NCBI RefSeq assembly: GCF_051401765.1
Contig: NW_027480423.1
Span: 1,240,001-1,304,000, forward strand
Length of the DNA: 64,000 nt
Origin: Calliopsis andreniformis
Lineage: Eukaryota; Arthropoda; Insecta; Hymenoptera; Andrenidae
Direction of reading: 5' to 3'
The notes under the pieces are model-generated. The model was not told the DNA's origin. It made no database searches and saw only the letters and a list, made by a program, of their open reading frames with translations. Numbering within the stretch: position 1 is the stretch's first letter; the number at the start of each line of letters is the position of its first letter. This document shows, piece by piece, positions 1 through 13,084 of this stretch. The position numbers and the translations under genes are program-made.

Positions 1-969
1 TCATTTCTATGTTCCGGGCAACCTAGGCGTCACTCTAGGGCGTTGCTCCACCGCATCTAATAGCTACGGCCTTAGAAGTCAACGCCAGAGGCATAAAGTA
101 CAATATAAATACAACAGCTTTTCCATCGTACAAAATGACTAATACCAAACAGTGTGAAAGTAATTGTCATTTGTACGTTCCGGGCAACCTAGGCATATCT
201 CTAGGTCGTTGCTCCACCAGATCGAATAGTTAGGGCCTTAGAAGTCAACGCCCGAAGCATAAAATTCAAAATAAATAAAACAGTTTTTCCATCGTATAAA
301 ACGAAAAATTGCAAGTAGTGTGAAAGATATGGACATTTCTACGATCCGGGCAACCTAGGCATCACTCTAGGGCGTTGCTCTACCAGATCGAATAGTTAGG
401 GCCTTAGAAGTCAACGCCCGAAGCATAAAATATAAAATAAATAAAACAGTTTTTCCATCGTATAAAACGAAAAATTGCAAACATTGTGAAAGATATGAAC
501 ATTTCGACGATCCGGGCTACCTAGGCTTCACTCTATGGCGTTCTTCCACCACATCGAATAGCAACGGCCTCAGAAGTCAACGCCAGAAGCATAAAACACG
601 ATATAAATACAACAGCTTTTCCATCGTATAAAACAAATAATTGCAACCAGTGTGAAAGTTATGGTCATTTCTACGTTCCGGGCAACCTAGGCTTCACTGT
701 ATGGCGTTCTTCCACCACATCGAATAGCTACGGCCTCAGAAGTCAGCGCCTGAAGTATAAAATACAATAAAAATACAACAGTCTTTCCATCCTATAACAG
801 GAATAATTGCAACCCGTGTGAAAGTGATGGACATTTCTACGTTCCAGGCAACCTAGGCTTCACTCTAGGGCGTTGCTCCACCAGATCAAACAGCTGGTGC
901 CTTAGAAGTCAACGCCCGAAGCATTAAATACAAAATAAATAGAACAGTTTTTCCATTGTATAAAACGAA

Positions 970-1820
970 TAATTGCTACCAGTGTGAAAGTTATGGTCAT
1001 TTCTACGTTCTGGGCAAGCTAGGCTTCACCCTAGGCCGTTGTTCCACCAGATCGAATAGTTAGGGCCTAAGAAGTGAACGCCAGAAGCATAAAATACAAT
1101 ATAAATACAACAGTTATTCCATCATATAAAACGAATGATAGCAACCAGTGTGAAAGCTATGGTCATTTCTACATTTCGAGCAAGCTAGGCTTCACTCTAT
1201 GGCGTTCTTCCACCACATCGAATAGCAACGGCCTCAGAAGTCTACGCCTGAAGCATAAAATACGATATAAATACAACAGCTTTTCCATCGTATAAAACAA
1301 ATAATTGCAACCAGTGTGAAAGTTATGGTCATTTCTACGTTCCGGGAAACCTAGGCTTCACTGTATGGCGTTCTTCCACCACATCGAATAGCTACGGCCT
1401 CAGAAGTCAGCGCCTGAAGTATAAAATACAATAAAAATACAACAGTCTTTCCATCCTATAAGAGGAATAATTGCAAACCGTGTGAAAGTGATGGTCATTT
1501 CTACGTTCCAGGCAACCTAGGCTTCACTCTAGGGCGTTGCTCCACCAGATCAAACAGTTGGGGCCTTAGAAGTCAACGCCCGAAGCATTAAATACAAAAT
1601 AAATAGAACAGTTTTTCCATTGTATAAAACGAATAATTGCTACCAGTGTAAAAGTTATGGTCATTTCTACGTTCTGGGCAACCTAGGTTTCACCCTAGGC
1701 CGTTGTTCCACCAGATCGAATAGTTAGGGCCTAAGAAGTGAACGCCAGAAGCATAAAATACAATATAAATACAACAGTCTTTCCATCATATAAAACGAAT
1801 GATAGCAACCAGTGTGAAAG
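970..1820 (+). repeat. 11-monomer-offset repeat, copy 1
   Basis: This stretch of about 5 monomers matches 2,796-3,646 at offset 1,826 bp (11 x 166). Both copies carry the unusual ACATTTCGAGCAAGCTAGG variant (1,171 and 2,997) and the CTATGGCGTTCTTCC monomer that follows. The copies diverge beyond about 1,820, where copy 1 reads TACGTACCGGG and copy 2 ACATTTCGAG. Confidence 0.75.
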
Positions 1821-2009
1821 TTATGGTTATTTCTACGTACCGGGCAACCTAGGCTTCACTCTAGGGCGTTGCTCCACCTGATCGAATAGTTAGGGCCTTA
1901 GAAGTCAACGCCCGAAGCATAAAATACAAAATAAATAGAACGGTTTTTCCATTGTATCAAACGAATAATTGCTACCAGTGTGAAAGTTATGGTCATTTCT
2001 ACGTTCCGG

Positions 2010-2800
2010 GCAACCTAGGCTTCACCCTAGGGCGTTGTTCCACCAGATCGAATAGTTAGGGCCTAAGAAGTGAACGCCAGAAGCATAAAATACGATATAA
2101 ATACAACAGCTTTTCCATCGTATAAAACAAATAATTGCAACCAGTGTGAAGGTTATGGTCATTTCTACGTTCCGGGCAACATAGGCTTCACTGTATGGCG
2201 TTCTTCCACCACATGGGATAGCTACGGCCACAGAAGTCAACGCCTGAAGTATAAAATACAATAAAAATACAACTGTCTTTCCATCCTATAACAGGAGTAA
2301 TTGCAACCCGTGTGAAGGTAATGGTCATTTCTACGTTCCAGGCAACCTACGCTTCACTCTAGGGCGTTGCTCCACCAGATCAAACAGTTAGCGCCTTAGA
2401 AGTCAACGCCCGAAGCATTAAATACAAAATAAATAGAACAGTTTTTCCATTGTATAAAACGAATAATTGCTACCAGTGTAAAAGTTATGGTCATTTCTAG
2501 GTTCCGGGCAACCTTGTCTTCACCCTAGGCCGTTGTTCCACCAGATGGAATAGTTAGGGCCTAAGAAGTCAACGCTAGTAGCATAAAATACGATATAAAT
2601 ACAACAGCTTTTCCATCGTATAAAACAAATAATTGCAACCAGTTTGAAAGTGATGGTCATTTCTACGTACCCGACAACCTAGGCTTCACTCTAGGGCGTT
2701 GCTCCACCAGATCGAATAGTTAGGGCCTTAGAAGTCAACGCCCGAAGCATAAAATATAAAATAAATAGAACAGTTTTTCCATCGTATAAAACGAATAATT
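2010..2800 (+). repeat. 5-monomer module, copy 1 of 3
   Basis: A module of about 790 bp also found at about 4,996-5,786 and about 10,141-10,931. Shared rare variants include GGCAACATAGGC, CCACATGGGATAG, AACAGGAGTAATTGC and the pair ACCTTGTCTTCACC / AACGCTAGTAGC. Offsets are about 2,986 (18 monomers less 2 bp) and about 8,131. This copy carries a one-base change TTTCTAGGTTCC near 2,498. Confidence 0.75.
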
Positions 2801-3646
2801 GCTACCAGTGTAAAAGTTATGGTCATTTCTACGTTCTGGGCAACCTAGGTTTCACCCTAGGCCGTTGTTCCACCAGATCGAATAGTTAGGGCCTAAGAAG
2901 TGAACGCCAGAAGCATAAAATACAATATAAATACAACAGTTTTTCCATCATATAAAACGAATGATAGCAACCAGTGTGAAAGCTATGGTCATTTCTACAT
3001 TTCGAGCAAGCTAGGCTTCACTCTATGGCGTTCTTCCACCACATCGAATAGCAACGGCCTCAGAGGTCAACGCCTGAAGCATAAAATACGATATAAATAC
3101 AACAGCTTTTCCATCGTATAAAACAAATAATTGCAACCAGTGTGAAAGTTATGGTCATTTCTACGTTCCGGGAAACCTAGGCTTCACTGTATGGCGTTCT
3201 TCCACCACATCGAATAGCTACGGCCTCAGAAGTCAGCGCCTGAAGTATAAAATACAATAAAAATACAACAGTCTTTCCATCCTATAACAGGAATAATTGC
3301 AAACCGTGTGAAAGTGATGGTCATTTCTACGTTCCAGGCAACCTAGGCTTCACTCTAGGGCGTTGCTCCACCAGATCAAACAGTTGGGGCCTTAGAAGTC
3401 AACGCCCGAAGCATTAAATACAAAATAAATAGAACAGTTTTTCCATTGTACAAAACGAATAATTGCTACCAGTGTAAAAGTTATGGTCATTTCTACGTTC
3501 TGGGCAACCTAGGTTTCACCCTAGGCCGTTGTTCCACCAGATCGAATAGTTAGGGCCTAAGAAGTGAATGCCAGAAGCATAAAATACAATATAAATACAA
3601 CAGTCTTTCCATCATATAAAACGAATGATAGCAACCAGTGTGAATG
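2796..3646 (+). repeat. 11-monomer-offset repeat, copy 2
   Basis: Partner of 970-1,820. Differences are scattered substitutions, such as CAGAGGTC at 3,061 against CAGAAGTC. Part of this stretch, with the two monomers that follow (3,031 to about 3,825), matches 8,839 to about 9,633. A further relative lies at about 18,120-19,060 (offset about 15,266), so this is a widely propagated HOR module. Confidence 0.75.
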
Positions 3647-4995
3647 TTATGGTCATTTCTACATTTCGAGCAACCTAGGCTTCACTCTAGGGCGTTGCTC
3701 CACCTGATCGAATAGTTAGGGCCTTAGAAGTCAACGCCCGAAGCATTACATACAAAATAAATAGAACAGTTTTTCCATTGTATCAAACGAATAATTGCTA
3801 CCACTGTGAAAGTTATGGTCATTACTACGTTCCGCGAAACCTGGGCTTTACTCTAGGGTGTTGTTCCACCAGATCGAATAGTTAGGGCCTAAGAAGTGAA
3901 CGCCAGAAGCATAAAATACAATATAAATACAACAGTCTTTCCATCATATAAAACGAATGATAGCAACCAGTGTGAAAGTTATGGTTATTTCTACGTACCG
4001 GGCAACCTAGGCTTCACTCTACGGCGATGCTCCACCAGATCAAACAGTTAGGGCCTTAGAAGTCAACGCCCGACGCATAAAATACAAAATAAATAGAACG
4101 GTTTTTCCATTGTATAAACGAATAATTGCTGCCAGTGTAAAAGTTATGGTCATTTCTACGTTCCGGGCAACCTAGGCTTCACCCTAGGGCGTTGTACCAC
4201 CAGATAGAATAGTTAGGGCCTTAGAAGACAGCGCCGGAAGCATAAAATACAAAATAAATAGAACAGTTTTTCCATTGTATAAAACGAATAATTCCTACCA
4301 GTGTAAAAGTTATGGTCATTTCTACGTTCCGGGCAACCTAGGCTTCACCCTAGGCCGTTGTTCCACCAGATCGAATAGTTAGGGCCTAAGAAGTGAACGC
4401 CAGAAGCATAAAATACACTATAAATACAACAGTTTTTCCATCATATAAAACGAATGATAGCAACCAGTGTGAAAGTTATGGTCATTTCTACGTTCCGGGC
4501 AACCTAGGCTGCAATCTAGGGCGTTGCTCCACTAGATCGAATAGCTAGGGCCTTAGAAGTCAACGCCCGAAGCATAAAATACAAAATAAATAAAACAGTT
4601 TTTCCATCGTATAAAACGAAAAATTGCAAACAGTGTGAAAGATCTGGACATTTCTACGATTCGGGCTACCTAGGCTTCACTCTATGGCGTTCTTCGACCA
4701 CATCGAATAGCAACGGCCTCAGAATTCAACGCCAGAAGTTTAAATACAATATAAATATAACAGTTTTTCCATCGTATAAAACGAACAATAGCAACCAGTG
4801 TGAAAGGTATGGTCATTTCTACGTTCCGCGCAACCTAGGCTTCACTCTACGGCGATGCTCCACCAGATCAAACAGTTAGGGACTTAGAAGTCAACGCCCG
4901 AAGCATAAAATACAAAATAAATAGAACGGTTTTTCCATTGTATAAAACGAATAATTGCTGCCAGTGTAAAAGCTATGGTCATTTCTACGTTCCGG

Positions 4996-5786
4996 GCAAC
5001 CTAGGCTTCACCCTAGGGCGTTGTTCCACCAGATGGAATAGTTAGGGCCTAGGAAGTCAACGCCAGAAGCATAAAATACGATATAAATACAACAGCTTTT
5101 CCATCGTATAAAACAAATAATTGCAACCAGTGTGAAAGTTATGGTCATTTCTACGTTCCGGGCAACATAGGCTTCACTGTATGGCGTTCTTCCACCACAT
5201 GGGATAGCTACGGCCTCAGAAGTCAACGCCTGAAGTATAAAATACAATAAAAATACAACTGTCTTACCATCCTATAACAGGAGTAATTGCAACCCGTGTG
5301 ATGGTGATGGTCATTTCTACGTTCCAGGCAACCTACGCTTCACTCTAGGGCGTTGCTCCACCAGATCAAACAGTTAGCGCCTTAGAAGTCAACGCCCGAA
5401 GCATTAAATACAAAATAAATAGAACAGTTTTTCCATTGTATAAAACGAATAATTGCTACCAGTGTAAAAGTTATGGTCATTTCTACGTTCCGGGCAACCT
5501 TGTCTTCACCCTAGGCCGTTGTTCCACCAGATGGAATAGTTAGGGCCTAAGAAGTCAACGCTAGTAGCATAAAATACGATATAAATACAACAGCTTTTCC
5601 ATCGTATAAAACAAATAATTGCAACCAGTTTGAAAGTGATGGTCATTTCTACGTACCGGACAACCTAGGCTTCACTCTAGGGCGTTGCTCCACCAGATCG
5701 AATAGTTAGGGCCTTAGAAGTCAACGCCCGAAGCATAAAATATAAAATAAATAGAACAGTTTTTCCATCGTATAAAACGAATAATT
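4996..5786 (+). repeat. 5-monomer module, copy 2 of 3
   Basis: Same module as 2,010-2,800 and 10,141-10,931. It is the right part of a longer match: about 4,460-5,786 pairs with about 9,605-10,931 at offset 5,145 (31 monomers less 1 bp). That match includes the marker monomer GATCTGGACATTTC at 4,641, repeated at 9,786 and 13,271. Confidence 0.75.
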
Positions 5787-8463
5787 GCTACCAGTGTGAA
5801 AGTTATGGTCATTTCTACGTTCCGGGCAACCTAGGCTTCACTCTACGGCGTTGTTCCACCAGATCGAATAGTTAGGGCCTAAGAAGTCAACACCAGAAGA
5901 ATAAAGTACAATAAAAATACAACAGTCTTTCCATCCTATAACAGGGATAACTGCAACCCGTGTGAAGGTGGTGGTCATTTCTACGTTCCAGGCAACCTAG
6001 GCTTCACTCTAGGGCGTTGTTCCACAAGATCGAATAGTTAGGGCTTAAGTAGTTAACGCCAGAAGCATATAATACAATATAAATAGAACAGTTTTTCCAT
6101 TGTATAAAACGAATAATTGCTACCAGTGTGAAAGTTATGGTCATTTCTACGTTCCGCGCAACCTGGCCTTTACTCCAGGGCGTTGTTCCACCGGATGGAA
6201 TAGTTAGGGCCTAAGAAGTCAACGCCAGAAGCATAAAATACGATATAAATACAACAGCTTTTCCATCGTATAAATCGAATAATTGCTACCAGTGTGAAAG
6301 TTATGGTCATTTCTACTTTCCGGGCAACCTAGGCGTCACCCTAGGGCGTTGTTCCACCAAATGGAATAGTTAGGGCCTAAGAAGTCAACGCCGGAACCAT
6401 AAAATACGATATAAATGCGGCAGCTTTTCCATCGTATAAAACGAATAATTGCAGCCAGTGTGATAGTTATGCTCATTTCTACGGTCCGGGCAACCTAGGC
6501 TTCACCCTAGGGCGTTGCTCCAACAGATTGAATAGTTAGGGCCTTAAAAGTCTATGCCCGAAGCATAAAATGCAATAAAAATACAACTGTTTTTCCACCG
6601 TATAACAGGAATAATTGCAACCAGTGTGAAAGTAATGGTCATTCCTACGTTCCGGGCAACATAGGTTTCACTCCAGGGCGTTGCTCCACCAGATCGAATA
6701 GTTAGGTCATAAGAAGTCAACGCCAGAAGCATAAAATACGACATAATTAGAACAGCTTTTCCATCGTATAAAACGAATAATTGCAACCAGTGTGAAAGTA
6801 ATGGTCATTTCTACGTTCAGAGCAACCTAGGCGTCACTCGAGGGCATTGCTCCACCAGATCGAATAGCTAGGGCCTTAGAATTCATCGCTAAAAGCATAA
6901 AATAGAATTAAAATACAACAGTTTTTCCATCGTTTTACAGGAATAACTGCAACCAGTGTGAATGTACTGGTCATTTCTACGTTCCGGGCAACCTAGGCTT
7001 CATTCTAGGGCGTTGATCCACCAGATCAAACAGTTAGGGCCTCAGAAGTCAACGCCCGAAGCATAAAATACAAAATAAATCGAACAGGGTTTCCATCGTA
7101 TAAAACGAATAATAGCAACCAGTGTGAAAGTTATGGTCATTTCTACGTTCCGGGAAACCTAGGCTTCACCCTAGGGCGTTGCACCAACAGATTGAATAGT
7201 TAGGGCCTCAGAAGTCAACGCCTGAAGCATAAAATACAAAATAAATAGAACAGTTTTTCCATCGTATAAAACGAATAGTTGCTACCGGTGTGAAAGTTAT
7301 GGTCATTTCTACGTTCCGGGCAACCTATGCAACACTCTAGGGCGGTGCTCTACCAGATTAAGTAGTTAGGGCCTAAGAAGTCAACGCCAGAAACATAAAA
7401 TACAACATAAATACAACAGCTTTTCCATCGTAAAAAATGTATATTTGCAAACAGTCTGAAAGTAATGGTCATTTCCATGTTCCGGGCAACCTAGTCTTCA
7501 CTCTAGGGCGTTGTTTCCCCAGATCGAATAGTTAGGGCCTAAGAAGTCAACGCCAGAAGAATAAAATACAATATAAGTACAAAAGTTTTTCCATCGTATA
7601 AAACGAATAATTGCAAACATTGTGAAAATAATGGTCATTTCTACGTTCCGGGCAACCTAGTCGTCACTCTAGGGCGTTGCTCCACCCCATCTAATAGCTA
7701 CGGCCTTAGAAGTCAGCCCCAGATGAATAAAATACAATAAAGATGCCACAGCTTTTCCATCGTATAAAACGAATAATTGCAACCAGTGTGAAAGTTATGG
7801 TCATTTCTACTTTCCGGGCAACCTAGACATCACCCTAGGGCGTTGTTCCACCAGATGGAATTGTTAGGGGCTAGGAAGTCAACGCCAGAAGCATAAAATA
7901 CGATATAAATACAACAGCTTTTCCATCGTATAAAACGAATAATTGCAACCAGTGTGAAAGTTATGGTCATTTCTACGTTCCGGGCAACCTAGAGTTGACT
8001 GTATGGAGTTCTTCCACCACATCGGATACCTACGGCCTCAGAAGTCAACGCCTGAAGTATAAAATACAATAAAAATACAACAGTCTTTCCATCCTATAAC
8101 AGGAATAATTGCAACCCGTGTGAAAGTTATAGTCATTTCTACGTTCCGGGCAACCTAGGCTTCACTCTAGGGCGTTGCTCCACCAGATCAAACAGTTAGG
8201 TCCTTAAAAGTCAACGCCAGAAGCATAAAATACGATATAAATACAACAGCTTTTCCATCGTATAAAAGGAATAATTGCAAACAGTGTGAAAGTAATGGTC
8301 ATTTCTACGTTCCGGGCAACCTAGGCTTCACTGTATGGCGTTCTTCCACCACATCGAATAGCTACGGCCTCAGAAGTCAACGCCTGAAGCATAAAATACA
8401 ATATAAATATAACAGTTTTTCCATCGTATAAAACGAATGATAGCAACCAGTGTGAAAGTTATA

Positions 8464-9600
8464 GTCATTTCTACGTTGCGGGCAACCTAGGCGTCACTCT
8501 AGGGCGTTGCTCCACCGCATCTAATAGCTACGGCCTTAGAAGTCAACGCCAGAGGCATAAAGTACAATATAAATACAACAGCTTTTCCATCGTACAAAAT
8601 GAATAATACCAAACAGTTTGAAAGTAATTGTCATTTGTACGTTCCGGGCAACCTAGGCATATCTCTAGGTCGTTGCTCCACCAGATCGAATAGTTAGGGC
8701 CTTAGAAGTCAACGCCCGAAGCATAAAATTCAAAATAAATAAAACAGTTTTTCCATCGTATAAAACGAAAAATTGCAAGCAGTGTGAAAGATATGGACAT
8801 TTCTACGATCCGGGCTACCTAGGCTTCACTCTATGGCGTTCTTCCACCACATCGAATAGCAACGGCCTCAGAAGTCAACGCCAGAAGCATAAAACACGAT
8901 GTAAATACAACAGCTTTTCCATCGTATAAAACAAATAATTGCAACCAGTGTGAAAGTTATGGTCATTTCTACGTTCCGGGAAACCTAGGCTTCACTGTAT
9001 GGCGTTCCTCCACCACATCGAATAGCTACGGCCTCAGAAGTCAGCGCCTGAAGTATAAAATACAATAAAAATACAACAGTCTTTCCATCCTATAACAGGA
9101 ATAATTGCAAACCGTGTGAAAGTGATGGTCATTTCTACGTTCCAGGCAACCTAGGCTTCACTCTAGGGCGTTGCTCCACCAGATCAAACAGTTGGGGCCT
9201 TAGAAGTCAACGCCCGAAGCATTAAATACAAAATAAATAGAACAGTTTTTCCATTGTATAAAACGAATAATTGCTACCAGTGTAAAAGTTATGGTCATAT
9301 CTACGTTCTGGGCAACCTAGGTTTCACCCTAGGCCGTTGTTCCACCAGATCGAATAGTTAGGGCCTAAGAAGTGAACGCCAGAAGCATAAAATACAATAT
9401 AAATACAACAGTCTTTCCATCATATAAAACGAATGATAGCAACCAGTGTGAATGTTATGGTCATTTCTACATTTCGAGCAACCTAGGCTTCACTCTAGGG
9501 AGTTGCTCCACCTGATCGAATAGTTAGGGCCTTAGAAGTCAACGCCCGAAGCTTTACATACAAAATAAATAGAACAGTTTTTCCATTGTATCAAACGAAT
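8464..9600 (+). repeat. Array block 2, left part
   Basis: About 7 monomers. The left end repeats bases 1-340. The stretch from 8,839 to about 9,633 repeats 3,031 to about 3,825 at offset 5,808 (35 monomers less 2 bp), including the marker TGAATGTTATGG / ACATTTCGAGCAACC. At about 9,633 it jumps to sequence matching about 4,490. Relative to block 1 it therefore lacks about four monomers (about 663 bp). Confidence 0.7.
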
Positions 9601-12600
9601 AATTGCTACCAGTGTGAAAGTTATGGTCATTTCTACGTTCCGGGCAACCTAGGCTGCACTCTAGGGCGTTGCTCCACTAGATCGAATAGCTAGGGCCTTA
9701 GAAGTCAACGCCCGAAGCATAAAATACAAAATAAATAAAACAGTTTTTCCATCGTATAAAACGAAAAATTGCAAACAGTGTGAAAGATCTGGACATTTCT
9801 ACGATTCGGGCTACCTAGGCTTCACTCTATGGCGTTCTTCCACCACATCGAATAGCAACGGCCTCAGAAGACAACGCCAGAAGTTTAAATACAATATAAA
9901 TATAACAGTTTTTCCATCGTATAAAACGAACAATAGCAACCAGTGTGAAAGGTATGGTCATTTCTACGTTCCGGGCAACCTAGGCTTCTCTCTACGGCGA
10001 TGCTCCACCAGATCAAACAGTTAGGGCCTTAGAAGTCAACGCCCGAAGCATAAAATACAAAATAAATAGAACGGTTTTTCCATTGTATAAAACGAATAAT
10101 TGCTGCCAGTGTAAAAGCTATGGTCATTTCTACGTTCCGGGCAATCTAGGCTTCACCCTAGGGCGTTGTTCCACCAGATGGAATAGTTAGGGCCTAGGAA
10201 GTCAACGCCAGAAGCATAAAATATGATATAAATACAACAGCTTTTCCATCGTATAAAACAAATAATTGCAACCAGTGTGAAAGTTATGGTCATTTCTACG
10301 TTCCGGGCAACATAGGCTTCACTGTATGGCGTTCTTCAACCACATGGGATAGCTACGGCCTCAGAAGTCAACGCCTGAAGTATAAAATACAATAAAAATA
10401 CAACTGTCTTTCCATCCTATAACAGGAGTAATTGCAACCCGTGTGAAGGTGATGGTCATTTCGACGTTCCAGGCAACCTACGCTTCACTCTAGGGCGTTG
10501 CTCCACCAGATCAAACAGTTAGCGCCTTAGAAGTCAACGCCCGAAGCATTAAATACAAAATAAATAGAACAGTTTTTCCATTGTATAAAACGAATAATTG
10601 CTAGCAGTGTAAAAGTTATGGTCATTTCTACGTTCCGGGCAACCTTGTCTTCACCCTAGGCCGTTGTTCCACCAGATGGAATAGTTAGGGCCTAAGAACT
10701 CAACGCTAGTAGCATAAAATACGATATAAATACAACAGCTTTTCCTTCGTATAAAACAAATAATTGCAACCAGTTTGAAAGTGATGGTCATTTCTACGTA
10801 CCGGACGACCTAGGCTTCACTCTAGGGCGTTGCTCCACCAGATCGAATAGTTAGGGCCTTAGAAGTCAACGCCCGAAGCATAAAATATAAAATAAATAGA
10901 ACAGTTTTTCCATCGTATAAAACGAATAATTGCTACCAGTGTGAAAGCTATGGTCATTTCTACGTTCCGGGCAACCTAGGCTTCACCCTAGGGCGTTGTA
11001 CCACCAGATCGAATAGTTAGGGCCTAAGAAGTGAACGCCAGAAGCATAAAATACAATATAAACACAACAGTTTTTCCATCATATAAAACGAATAATAGCA
11101 ACCAGTGTGAAAGTTATGGTCATTTCTACGTTCCGGGCAACCTAGGCTTCACTCTACGGCGATGCTCCACCAGATCAAAAAGTTAGGGCCTTAGAAGTCA
11201 GCGCCCGAAGCATAAAATACAAAATAAATAGAACAGTTTTTCCATCGTATAAAACGAATGATAGCAACCAGTGTGAAAGTTATGGTCATTTCTACGTTCC
11301 GGGCAACCTAGGCTTCACTCTACGGCGATGCTCCACCAGATCAAACAGTTAGGGCCTTAGAAGTCAACGCCCGAAGCATAAAATACAAAATAAATAGAAC
11401 GGTTTTTCCATTGTATAAAACGAATAATTGCTGCCAGTGTAAAAGTTATGGTCATTTCTACGTTCCGGGCAACCTAGGCTTCACCGTAGGGCGTTGTACC
11501 ACCAGATCGAATAGTAAGCGCCTAAGAAGTAAACGCCAGGAGCATAAAATACAATATAAATACAACAGTTTTTCCATCGTATAAAACGAATAATTGCAAC
11601 CAGTATGAAACTTATGGTCATTTCTACGTACCGGGCAACCTAGGCTTCACTCTAGGGCGTTGCTCTACCAGATCGAATAGTTAGGGCCTTTGAAGTCAAC
11701 GCCCGAAGCATAAAATACAAAATAAATAGAACAGTTTTTCCATCGTATAAAACGAATAATTGCTACCAGTGTGAAAGTTATGGTCATTTCTACTTTCCGG
11801 GCAACCTAGGCTTCACCCTAGGGCGTTGTTCCACCAGATGCAATAGTTAGGGCCTAAGAAGTCAACGCCAGAAGCATAAAATACGACATAGATACAACAG
11901 CTTTTCCATCGTATAAAACAAATAATTGCCACCAGTTTGAAAGTGATGGTCATTTCTACGTACCGGGCAACCTAGGCTTCACTCTAGGGCGTTGCTCCAC
12001 CCGATGGAATAGTTAGGCCCTTAGAAGTCAACGCCCGAAGCATAAAATATAAAATAAAAAGAACAGTTTTTCAATCGTATAAAACGAATAATTGCTACCA
12101 GTGTGAAAGTTATGGTCATTTCTACCTTCCGGGCAACCTAGACTTCACCCTAGGGCGTTGTTCCACCAGATGAAATAGTTAGGGCCTAAGAAGTCAACGC
12201 CAGAAGCATAAACTACGATATAAATACAACAGCTTTTCCATCGTATAAAACGAATAATTGCTACCAGTGTAAAAGTTATGGTCATTTCTACGTTCCGGGC
12301 AACCTAGGCTTCACCCTAGGCCGTTGCTCCACCAGATGGAATAGTTAGGGCCTAAGAAGTGAACGCCAGAGGCATAAAATACAATATAAATGCAACAGTT
12401 TTTCCATCTTATAAAACGAATGATAGCAACCAGTGTGAAAGTTATGGTCATATCTACGTTCCGGGCAACCTAGGCTGCACTCTAGGGCGTTGCTCCACTA
12501 GATCGAATAGTTAGGGCCTTAGAAGTCAACGCCCGAAGCATAAAATACAAAATAAATAGAACAGTTTTTCCATTGTATAAAACGAATAATTGCTACCAGT

Positions 12601-13080
12601 GTAAAAGTTACGGTCATTTCTACGTTCCGGGCAACCTAGGCTTCACCGTAGGCCGTTGTTCCACCAGATCGAATAGTTAGGGCCTAAGAAGTGAACGCCA
12701 GAAGCATAAAATACAATACAAATACAACAGTTTTTCCATCATATAAAACGAATGATAGCAACCAGTGTGAAAGTTATGGTCATTTCTACGTTCCAGGCAA
12801 CCTAGGCTGCACTCTAGGGCGTTGCTCCACTAGATCGAATAGTTAGGGCCTTAGAAGTCAACGCCCGAAGCATAAAATACAAAATAAATAGAACAGTTTT
12901 TCCATTGTATAAAACGAATAATTGCTACCAGTGTAAAAGTTACGGTCATTTCTACGTTCCGGGCAACCTAGGCTTCACCGTAGGCCGTTGTTCCACCAGA
13001 TCGAATAGTTAGGGCCTAAGAAGTGAACGCCAGAAGCATAAAATACAATACAAATACAACAGTTTTTCCATCATATAAAA
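9595..13080 (+). repeat. 21-monomer HOR, copy 1 (3,485 bp)
   Basis: The segment recurs immediately downstream from about 13,080. At the left the offset is 3,485 bp (21 monomers less 1 bp), shown by GATCTGGACA at 9,786 and 13,271. After about 10,694 the offset is 2,987, because the second copy lacks three monomers (10,196-10,693 here). Shared rare variants include AAGAACTCAACGCTAG, TTTTCCTTCG and TACCGGACGACC. Apart from that loss the copies look nearly identical. Confidence 0.85.
12421..12752 (+). repeat. Local dimer duplication, unit 1
   Basis: This two-monomer unit (332 bp) is repeated at once at 12,753-13,084. Both contain TGATAGCAACC, GGCTGCACTCTAGGG, CCACTAGATCG and TTACGGTCATTTC. Differences seen are TCATATCTACG against TCATTTCTACG and CCGGGC against CCAGGC. 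Confidence 0.8.
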
Positions 13081-13084
13081 CGAA
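12753..13084 (+). repeat. Local dimer duplication, unit 2
   Basis: Second unit of the 332-bp dimer. It abuts the left end of the second 21-monomer HOR, so the dimer expansion and the HOR junction coincide near 13,080. Confidence 0.75.

Larger units (their letters stand above)
1..8463 (+). repeat. Array block 1 (first of two about 8.46-kb mosaics)
   Basis: About 51 monomers of mixed classes, distinguished best by the segment after AACGCC. One class reads CGCCAGAAG then ATATAAATACAACAG; another reads CGCCCGAAG then AAAATAAATAGAACAG; a third reads CGCCTGAAG then AATAAAAATACAAC. Classes alternate irregularly. Bases 1 to about 340 match 8,465 to about 8,804 (offset 8,464, two short of 51 monomers). 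The match then resumes shifted by one monomer, because this block has one extra monomer near 340-506. Internal 11- and 18-monomer repeats are listed separately. No gene or unique segment is present. Confidence 0.8.
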
